Part shown: positions 6,840-11,584 of the stretch, piece after piece | Layout of the letters: every line of letters begins with the position of its first letter | Position numbering within the stretch: position 1 is the stretch's first letter | Source: Myxococcota bacterium | GTDB lineage: Bacteria > Myxococcota > UBA4151 | Reading direction: 5' to 3' | Assembly (NCBI GenBank): GCA_028823075.1 | Contig: JAPKCE010000030.1 | Location: 1-11,584, forward strand | DNA length: 11,584 nt | Notes under the pieces: generated by a model | What the model saw: the letters and a program-made list of their open reading frames with translations, nothing else | Database searches by the model: none | Told to the model about the DNA's origin: nothing | Translations under genes and position numbers: made by a program

Positions 6840-8143
6840 ACGCCTCTGTCGCTCGCGGCCTGCTTCTATCCGGCGCGTTTTTAGCGATCGCTGTGAGCAT
6901 CTATATAGGGATGCAATCAAAGTACCAAAGACAAGCTTCTGAGCAGGTCCGGCTGACGAAAGACAGCCAGAAATCGTTGTTTTGTGGTGATCCTATGAAA
7001 ATTTCGAGTTTGGCTTGGAATGAGGGTGAGCTCACGGTCGAAGCGCGCCGATCGGACCGTTGGCGTCTTATCGACGGCACGCCGCTTGAGGCGAAAAATG
7101 TTGATGTTCGTCTGGCTCAGCTTCGCGGTAGTTATGCAGATTTGTTGGATGACCCACCCGAGCTGTCAAAACTTGGATTGGAACCAGCGCAGCAGAAACT
7201 AACCTTACAAATGGACGGTAAATCCTGTTCGTTATCGTTAGGGTTTCGTCATCCCACCAAGGATCTTTACGCCGTAGCGATGGCTGATAATACTGAACTT
7301 CGCGTGGGCTGGGTTAAGCTTAAACAGCTTGCTGGCAAAAATGCTTTGATGGCACTTAGTGATTTTACTGCCCATACGGTTTTGCCCTTCAGCGCGGGCT
7401 CTGTCGATGCGCTAAGTTTTACACCACAAGTAGGCTCGGCGCCTTTTGAACTCAAGCGCCAACGCGGCTTTTTCGAGTTGTCATGGGCCTTGGGTTCAGG
7501 CCGCGCTGATTCTTTAAAATCAGAAGCATTGATCGACTTGATCTGTTCGTTATCCGGCGATCTGCTGTCCGAAGCGCTTGTTCTAGAAGACGCAGATTTA
7601 ATTATCGATGTCCTTCGGGGAACTAAAAGTAACCGACTTGAGTTCTTTCATCGCGACGATTCGCTTTATGCGCGCATTGAAAACAGCGTTTTTCGCCTAA
7701 AAGGCAACCGGCTGGCTGAACTGTTGGTGCAGCCGGAAACGTTGCGGAATTTACGTGTTATTGACTACGATCGCAGCCAGCTCGCTGTGCTTGAGCTGCG
7801 CGACGATATCGGTCGTTTATTTAGCTATCGTCGCGAGCTTGCCGGCAAAGGGGTCGACTCCTGGTTTGAAAATCAGCGGCGTATTCAGAAAGCGCATTTT
7901 TTATCGGCTATGCAATGGGATCTGCATCATCTGCGGGCTGAGCAGATTGTAGACGATGCGCAAGCGATGACCTGCGCCGACAATTGCCAGCGGGTTCGGG
8001 TTTTTGATTTTTCGGGTAAATTGCTTATCGACCTGCGCTTGCAAAAACACAGTGGCGCCTATTTGGCACAGCAAGGCAAAGGCCCTGTGTTTAAACTCAA
8101 AGCAAGCGACGTGGACCGATGGCCCTTCGATAAGCTGCTTTAG
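6836..8143 (+). CDS. DUF4340-like membrane-anchored protein
   Basis: The protein is 435 residues with one N-terminal hydrophobic helix (about residues 7-26) and a long extracytoplasmic remainder. The start is placed at GTG 6836, giving a GTGA overlap with the preceding stop and matching the ATGA pattern of the operon. A TTG at 6812 would add eight residues and overlap by 28 bases. The central part reads like DUF4340: WNEGELTVEARRSDRWRLID, then PLEAKNVDVRLAQLRGSYAD, KLGLEPAQQKLTLQ and an alternating strand region ending FTAHTVLPFSAGSVDALSF. DUF4340 genes commonly sit directly behind gldG-like genes, which strengthens the call. Near the C-terminus a CADNC pair lies in an otherwise Cys-poor protein. 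Function is unknown. By position it is the last member of the transporter unit, and its stop overlaps the stop of the convergent small gene. Confidence 0.82.
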   Translation: MNASVARGLLLSGAFLAIAVSIYIGMQSKYQRQASEQVRLTKDSQKSLFCGDPMKISSLAWNEGELTVEARRSDRWRLIDGTPLEAKNVDVRLAQLRGSYADLLDDPPELSKLGLEPAQQKLTLQMDGKSCSLSLGFRHPTKDLYAVAMADNTELRVGWVKLKQLAGKNALMALSDFTAHTVLPFSAGSVDALSFTPQVGSAPFELKRQRGFFELSWALGSGRADSLKSEALIDLICSLSGDLLSEALVLEDADLIIDVLRGTKSNRLEFFHRDDSLYARIENSVFRLKGNRLAELLVQPETLRNLRVIDYDRSQLAVLELRDDIGRLFSYRRELAGKGVDSWFENQRRIQKAHFLSAMQWDLHHLRAEQIVDDAQAMTCADNCQRVRVFDFSGKLLIDLRLQKHSGAYLAQQGKGPVFKLKASDVDRWPFDKLL

Positions 8144-8433
8144 TTGTCCCGCTTGGGCAGCACCACCCGGCGATCCGGAAAGCTTCGCGCCCCTTGCTGC
8201 AATGCAGGCTCGTAACCCGCTTCGCGAATGGCGCGTTCAGCATCGAGCAGGGTGGTGAAGATGATGTAGCTGTCGCCGTCTGGTCGGATGTGACGATCCA
8301 CTTTGCCGTGGTAGGCGTGTAGACTGGCGGGAACGAGGTAACCGCGCCCTTCGGCGCGATGCGGATGAATCTCCACAAGTGATTGCAAAGGTGACTCCTG
8401 ATGCCGTGGAAGCGCGGCTGAACGATCGTGCAT
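8140..8433 (-). CDS. Small hypothetical protein
   Basis: I do not recognise this 97-residue protein. The ATG at 8433 is preceded by AAGGA at a suitable distance; a GTG immediately upstream (8436) would add one residue. Reality is supported by the ribosome site, a natural-looking amino-acid mix, the stop abutting the opposing gene, and the lack of any better ORF across 8144-8433. The protein is His-rich (seven in the first 48 residues) and basic at the end (RRVVLPKRDN). A DGDSYIIFTTLLDAERAIREAG segment looks like a strand followed by a helix, so it may be a compact alpha/beta fold. There is no signal peptide or membrane segment. It follows fmt by about 45 bases and is probably the last gene of the def-fmt transcript. 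Confidence 0.65.
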   Translation of the reverse strand: MHDRSAALPRHQESPLQSLVEIHPHRAEGRGYLVPASLHAYHGKVDRHIRPDGDSYIIFTTLLDAERAIREAGYEPALQQGARSFPDRRVVLPKRDN

Positions 8434-8442
8434 CACTTTGAT

Positions 8443-8447
8443 TCCTT
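8443..8447 (-). promoter_or_regulatory. Ribosome binding site for the small gene
   Basis: On the minus strand, AAGGA lies nine bases before the ATG at 8433 and six before the GTG at 8436. It is the strongest argument that this small gene is translated. Confidence 0.55.
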
Positions 8448-8481
8448 TGTGTCAACAAACAACCGCATCAAGCTGTTATTT

Positions 8482-9435
8482 TTATGGATGGAAGTGGTCG
8501 TTTTGGCTCAAAGCTAAGCCGGCGCATAAATCAGACCAGTCGAGTCTCTTTTTACCGTCAAGTTGCAAGCTGCGCAGGTCGAGAACACCGCGCTCGCAAG
8601 AAACCCATAAAGCCTTGCGGTCTGCGCGCAGGATTTGCCCGGGTTTTAGCGCTTCGGCTTCGGCCACAACATCAGCGGACCAAATTTTAACGCCGAATTC
8701 TTTTTGGCGAAAAGTGAGCTTGCATCTTAGGCCGAGCTTGGGGTCGAAGGCGCGACTTTTTCTTGCCCAGACATCGGCCGAACCCAGAAAATTGATGTGT
8801 CCATCAGTGCGTTCGAGGCGATGCGCATAACTAGCACCATCAGCATCTTGAGACTTAGCTTGCAGCTCGCCTTGTAAGACTTTGAGCAAATCTCTTTGCA
8901 GTAACTCTGCTGCTATTTTCGCTAATTCGTCGCTCAGGGTTGCGCTGGTATGCCCGTTGGTTAGGCAACTCATCTCAGCGTAAACAGGACCTGTATCAAG
9001 CCCGGACTCCATTTGCATTAGTTGTACGCCGGTGCGCTCGTCCCCCGCTTCCAAACAGCGCTCGATGGGCGCTGCACCCCTCCAGCGCGGCAATAAGGAG
9101 CCGTGCAGGTTAAGCCAGCGAGAAGGGCAGCGAGCGAGGTGGTTTGCTTTGATGATCTGGCCGTAAGCCATCACCACGCAAGCGTCGGGGCGGTAGGTAT
9201 CGAGGATTTTATCGCCCTCGGCACCGGCGAAGCGCTGCGCTGTTTGTACTTCAATCCCTAGCTCGAGGGCGGCTTGGTGAAGCGCACTTGGGCTGAGTTT
9301 GCGACCTCGTCCTCGGCGCGCCGGGGGTTGAGAAACCGCAGCGAGTAGATTGACGCCGTCGAGTTCAGCACAGGCGCGCAGGGCTGGCACGGCGATGGGC
9401 GCGGTGCCCATAAAGAGTAAGCGGTAAGGCGCCAT
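8482..9435 (-). CDS. fmt: Methionyl-tRNA formyltransferase
   Basis: Fmt transfers a formyl group from 10-formyl-tetrahydrofolate to Met on initiator tRNA in the cytoplasm. At 317 residues it has the usual family length. Visible marks are LLFMGTAPIAVPAL (6-19), VVMAYGQII (87-95), the catalytic stretch LNLHGSLLPRWRGAAPIER (108-126) with N109 and H111, and GLDTGPVYAE with the catalytic aspartate D147. The basic RRGRGRKLSPSAL (40-52) matches the tRNA-binding loop region of the family. A C-terminal OB-like domain begins around residue 205 and ends DHFHP. The ATG at 9435 lies one base after the def stop, so def and fmt are cotranscribed in the classical order. No missing catalytic residue was seen. 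Confidence 0.97.
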   Translation of the reverse strand: MAPYRLLFMGTAPIAVPALRACAELDGVNLLAAVSQPPARRGRGRKLSPSALHQAALELGIEVQTAQRFAGAEGDKILDTYRPDACVVMAYGQIIKANHLARCPSRWLNLHGSLLPRWRGAAPIERCLEAGDERTGVQLMQMESGLDTGPVYAEMSCLTNGHTSATLSDELAKIAAELLQRDLLKVLQGELQAKSQDADGASYAHRLERTDGHINFLGSADVWARKSRAFDPKLGLRCKLTFRQKEFGVKIWSADVVAEAEALKPGQILRADRKALWVSCERGVLDLRSLQLDGKKRLDWSDLCAGLALSQNDHFHP

Positions 9436-9436
9436 A

Positions 9437-9958
9437 TTATGAACTCTTAAAAGACTTCATGGCGAGGCGAATCTCTCGAGCTCGGCTGCGGTCGTGCATG
9501 CGCTCAGGAAAGACCACACCATTGAGGTGGTCGAGCTCATGTTGAATACAAACGGCCATCAACTCGCTGGCATCGACCGTGATTTCATCGCCGTTTAGAT
9601 CGTTGTAGCAGAGCGTGATGTTGGCGCTGCGCTCCACATCGCCGACTTCGCCGGGCACCGATAAACAGCCTTCTTCCCAAAGCACCGAACCCTCTCGAGC
9701 CGTGATTACTGGGTTGATAAAAATATGAGGGCCGAGCGCGGGGTCGTGTTCTTCGTCCTCTTCGGAGTTAAGATCGATGACCACCAAACGCTTGGTAATA
9801 CCGATTTGGTTTGCTGCTAAACCAATACCTCGGGCGGCGTACATGGTCTCGACCATATCTAGAGCGACGCGCTTAAGGTCCTCATCGATGGTCACCACCG
9901 GCTCGGCCTTGGTGGCGAGAATGGGGTTAGGCCAAATCAAAATGTCTCTTATGGCCAT
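9437..9958 (-). CDS. def: Peptide deformylase
   Basis: This metalloenzyme removes the formyl group from the N-terminal Met of new proteins at the ribosome exit. It has 173 residues. All three motifs are present: GIGLAANQ (44-51), EEGCLSVPG with metal ligand Cys98 and QHELDH with metal ligands H140/H144 and catalytic E141. The spacing and motif forms match the classical, fully active type. A short acidic insert (NSEEDEEHDPALG, 64-76) lies between the first and second motifs. The start at 9958 overlaps the end of the upstream PATAN/J gene by ten bases and has a good ribosome site inside that gene. The stop is one base from the fmt start. Confidence 0.97.
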   Translation of the reverse strand: MAIRDILIWPNPILATKAEPVVTIDEDLKRVALDMVETMYAARGIGLAANQIGITKRLVVIDLNSEEDEEHDPALGPHIFINPVITAREGSVLWEEGCLSVPGEVGDVERSANITLCYNDLNGDEITVDASELMAVCIQHELDHLNGVVFPERMHDRSRAREIRLAMKSFKSS

Positions 9959-11584
9959 GATCGCTCCACCTGTTTCGGGTTGGCGTCTCGATATTGAGCC
10001 CTCAAATCCGGGTCAAGCAGAACATCGCGCGCTTCTTCAAGTTCGTTATAAAGATCGGCAAAGCGAGGATGGTCGACATGTAGATGCAGGCGCAATAAAG
10101 TGAGACGAGCCGCAAAGGCTTGGTCAATTTCACGTTCGCTATGAGCGTCGCTAATGCCGAGCACAGCGAAGTAATCGCCCGAACGAATTTGGCTTTGGGC
10201 ACGCTCGAAGGCGCGGTCGGGACGATGTGCGTGTTGTAGAGCGGCGACGCCAAGGCGCTGTAACTCCAAAAGCCCTAAGGCGAGACCCGCCAGACAACCG
10301 ATGCGCAGGTCGGCGATAGGAGCTCCGCTACCGGTCGCTAGTTCGATTAGGCTGCGTCGCCCGTTGGCGTGGTGAAGTGCGTCTCGTGCGGGCAGGTCTT
10401 GAGGTAGAGGGTTAACTTTCAGTTCAGGGCGTGCGTCATCACCGCCGACGATGGCTCCCCAAAGAGGCGAATCTGTGAGGCTTTCAGCGAGGGCTATCAC
10501 TCGTGTAACACTGTCGATTTGACTCAGCGCTATAGCCGAACCCGAATCGGTTTCGGCAACAAACTCGGCTTCTCCACCTGCTTGATTTGCGCAGCGAAGA
10601 AGACAGCGTTCAGCCGTTTGTTGGGATAGCTTTTGAATGGCCGACCCGTCTTTAACACCCTCTCGGATGAGCACCGAAGCGGCGGAAACATGTCGGCGTT
10701 GTTGCAAATGCCTTACGGCCGCTATTTCTTTGGCGTCAATCCAGCCTTGTGCCAACGCGCCTTGAAGCAGGTCTTCATCAAAGCGGGCGCTGGAAAGAGC
10801 CGTGAGGCGCCCTTCGTCAAAATATAAACTCAGGGCTTCTGCGCCATTTCGTATGTTAACTCGCCCGCTGACTCTCTCCTCGCCGCAGCGTCCGATAAGA
10901 CCGAGTAATCCCGTTGCGCCGAGTGCTCCTAGGGCGCGAATCGGCGCACGCGGTTTGCGTTGCGGTTCGACCAGTTCGCTGCCGAGGGTCTGCAACTTCG
11001 TTTGGGGCTTTTTCGGCTTATCCTCATCCCAAGTCGAAGACTGATCACCCCAGCTTTGTTCGGGGGCGTCGTCGTCCCCCCAGCTATCGTTGTCTCCTTG
11101 TTCGTTCCATGGGGTTTCGTCGTTGGTATCGGGCGTTGCACCCCAGGTGTCGTCGCTTTGTTGTTCGTCGCTCTCGCCCCAACCTACTGTGGAAGATTCA
11201 TCCTCGGGCGCCTCGGAGTCGAGCCCCCAACTAGAATCAGCCTGTAAGTCGTTGTCGGTTTCTGGGCGTTCTTGCGTCCATTCGAGCGGTTGATTGTCTT
11301 CTTTTACGGACTTTTCGGACTTTTCTTCTGCTTCTTCTGGTTGTTTTAGTCCGAACAGGGACTTGGGCTGGGGTTTGACCTCGGGTGCTGGATCTTGTTC
11401 GACCTCGGGTTCCGCCTCGAGTTCGGGCTCCGGTTCGACCTCGGTTTCCGTCTCCGGTTCGACCTCGGTTTCCGCCTCGGGTTCGGGTTCGGGTTCGGGT
11501 TCGGGTTCGGGTTCGGGTTCGGCCTCGGCCTCGGGTTCGGGTTCGGGTTCGGGTTCGGGTTCGGGTTCGGGTTCGGGTTCGGGT
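9949..11584 (-). CDS. PATAN/DUF4388 and degenerate J-domain protein with Glu-Pro and Trp-Gly repeat region (N-terminus outside window)
   Basis: I read this frame by hand from the right edge: it stays open from 11583 to the stop at 9949, giving at least 544 residues with no start needed in the window. A TTG at 10995 is merely internal. In protein order: a (Glu-Pro)n tract with Glu-Ala and Glu-Val interruptions (edge to about 11401); a PKSLFGLKQ stretch (about 11344-11370); an acidic Ser/Asp/Glu region with eight tryptophans (11029-11280); a PATAN/DUF4388-like domain (about 10938-10640: GALGATGLLGLIGRCGEERV, then LYFDEGRLTALSS and a following helical pair); a further helical region; and a J-domain-like C-terminus from DYFAVLGISD (about 10176) to LLDPDLRAQYRD. 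The J-domain HPD loop reads HVD (10072-10080), so canonical Hsp70 stimulation is doubtful. PATAN plus J-like fusions are known to me from Myxococcota-type genomes, mostly uncharacterised. Probably cytoplasmic and regulatory or scaffolding. It overlaps def by ten bases. Confidence 0.85.
   Translation of the reverse strand, partial: PEPEPEPEPEPEPEPEPEAEAEPEPEPEPEPEPEPEAETEVEPETETEVEPEPELEAEPEVEQDPAPEVKPQPKSLFGLKQPEEAEEKSEKSVKEDNQPLEWTQERPETDNDLQADSSWGLDSEAPEDESSTVGWGESDEQQSDDTWGATPDTNDETPWNEQGDNDSWGDDDAPEQSWGDQSSTWDEDKPKKPQTKLQTLGSELVEPQRKPRAPIRALGALGATGLLGLIGRCGEERVSGRVNIRNGAEALSLYFDEGRLTALSSARFDEDLLQGALAQGWIDAKEIAAVRHLQQRRHVSAASVLIREGVKDGSAIQKLSQQTAERCLLRCANQAGGEAEFVAETDSGSAIALSQIDSVTRVIALAESLTDSPLWGAIVGGDDARPELKVNPLPQDLPARDALHHANGRRSLIELATGSGAPIADLRIGCLAGLALGLLELQRLGVAALQHAHRPDRAFERAQSQIRSGDYFAVLGISDAHSEREIDQAFAARLTLLRLHLHVDHPRFADLYNELEEARDVLLDPDLRAQYRDANPKQVERSWP
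9964..9970 (-). promoter_or_regulatory. Ribosome binding site for def
   Basis: The minus-strand sequence GGTGGAG ends five bases before the def ATG at 9958. It lies just upstream of the PATAN/J gene's last codons and explains how def can be translated despite the ten-base overlap. Confidence 0.75.
11029..11280 (-). repeat. Acidic region with regularly spaced Trp, mostly S/T-W-G
   Basis: The translation has eight tryptophans in 84 residues within an Asp/Glu/Ser/Thr/Gln-rich, presumably disordered segment. Their codons start at 11278, 11227, 11179, 11143, 11107, 11080, 11050 and 11029 on the plus-strand numbering. Spacings in protein order are 17, 16, 12, 12, 9, 10 and 7 residues. Five are followed by Gly (SWG, GWG, TWG, SWG, SWG). 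The DNA copies are not identical, so this is an old or selected protein-level repeat rather than a recent tandem duplication. Confidence 0.8.
11401..11584 (-). repeat. In-frame hexamer tandem repeat coding for Glu-Pro
   Basis: On the plus strand the unit is GGGTTC (GAA CCC on the coding strand, Glu-Pro). Seven perfect copies occupy 11479-11520, then 12 bases encode Glu-Ala-Glu-Ala (11521-11532), then eight perfect copies run 11533-11580, with the array still continuing at the window edge. The stretch 11401-11478 is a degenerate version with Thr, Val, Ala and Leu substitutions. Since the unit is six bases, copy-number changes keep the frame. Confidence 0.95.

Noticed and set aside
8450..8455. 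Perfect TTGACA on the minus strand, resembling a -35 box just upstream of the small gene
   Set aside because: A -10 box at the usual 16-18 base distance would fall on the start codon of the gene, and nothing like TATAAT is there. I treat it as chance within an AT-rich spacer.
8237..8458. Alternative minus-strand frames over the small gene (8237-8458 and 8097-8378)
   Set aside because: Both read as Arg/Ser/Thr-rich shadow translations; only the 8140-8433 frame has a well-placed ribosome site and ends exactly at the opposing stop.
9949..10995. Treating TTG 10995 as the start of the PATAN/J protein (348 residues)
   Set aside because: The same frame has no stop from 10995 to the right edge and encodes a coherent acidic and EP-repeat region, so the gene continues upstream beyond the window.
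11479..11584. GGGTTC array considered as a CRISPR-like, telomere-like or origin iteron repeat
   Set aside because: The six-base unit has no spacers, and it keeps an open frame encoding Glu-Pro that joins smoothly to the downstream protein, so coding low-complexity is the simpler explanation.

Overview
The window is a compact bacterial chromosomal segment of about 11.6 kb with moderate GC by eye and almost no non-coding DNA. It suggests a Myxococcota-type (former Deltaproteobacteria) Gram-negative bacterium. The hints are a PATAN/DUF4388-plus-DnaJ-like protein, an Lgt with a GCC-type signature loop, and a GldA/GldF/GldG plus DUF4340 gene set. This placement is an inference from gene content, not a proof.

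Left arm, plus strand (2-8143), probably one operon: the 3' part of ileS (isoleucyl-tRNA synthetase), lgt (prolipoprotein diacylglyceryl transferase), a cysteine-rich putative lipoprotein, an ABC ATPase, its ABC-2 type permease, a GldG-like membrane-anchored auxiliary protein, and a DUF4340 membrane-anchored protein. Every junction from ileS to the last gene is a stop/start overlap (TAATG once, ATGA four times, GTGA once). This implies translational coupling and helps fix the starts of lgt, the gldG-like gene and the DUF4340 gene. The last four genes look like one uncharacterised Gld-type transporter, placed directly behind lipoprotein-maturation and putative lipoprotein genes.

Right arm, minus strand (8140-11584), read right to left: a large protein whose N-terminus lies outside the window, then def (peptide deformylase), fmt (methionyl-tRNA formyltransferase) and a small unrecognised gene. 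The large protein has a (Glu-Pro)n tract, an acidic region with regularly placed tryptophans (mostly S/T-W-G), a PATAN/DUF4388 domain and a degenerate J-domain. def and fmt together provide formyl-Met addition and removal. The two arms meet tail to tail, with their stop codons overlapping at 8140-8143, so there is no intergenic terminator.

No RNA genes, insertion sequences, CRISPR arrays or phage genes were seen. The main repeat is the GGGTTC hexamer array at the right edge, which is coding. No gene-free stretch exceeds 300 bases. The largest gap is about 45 bases, between fmt and the small gene.
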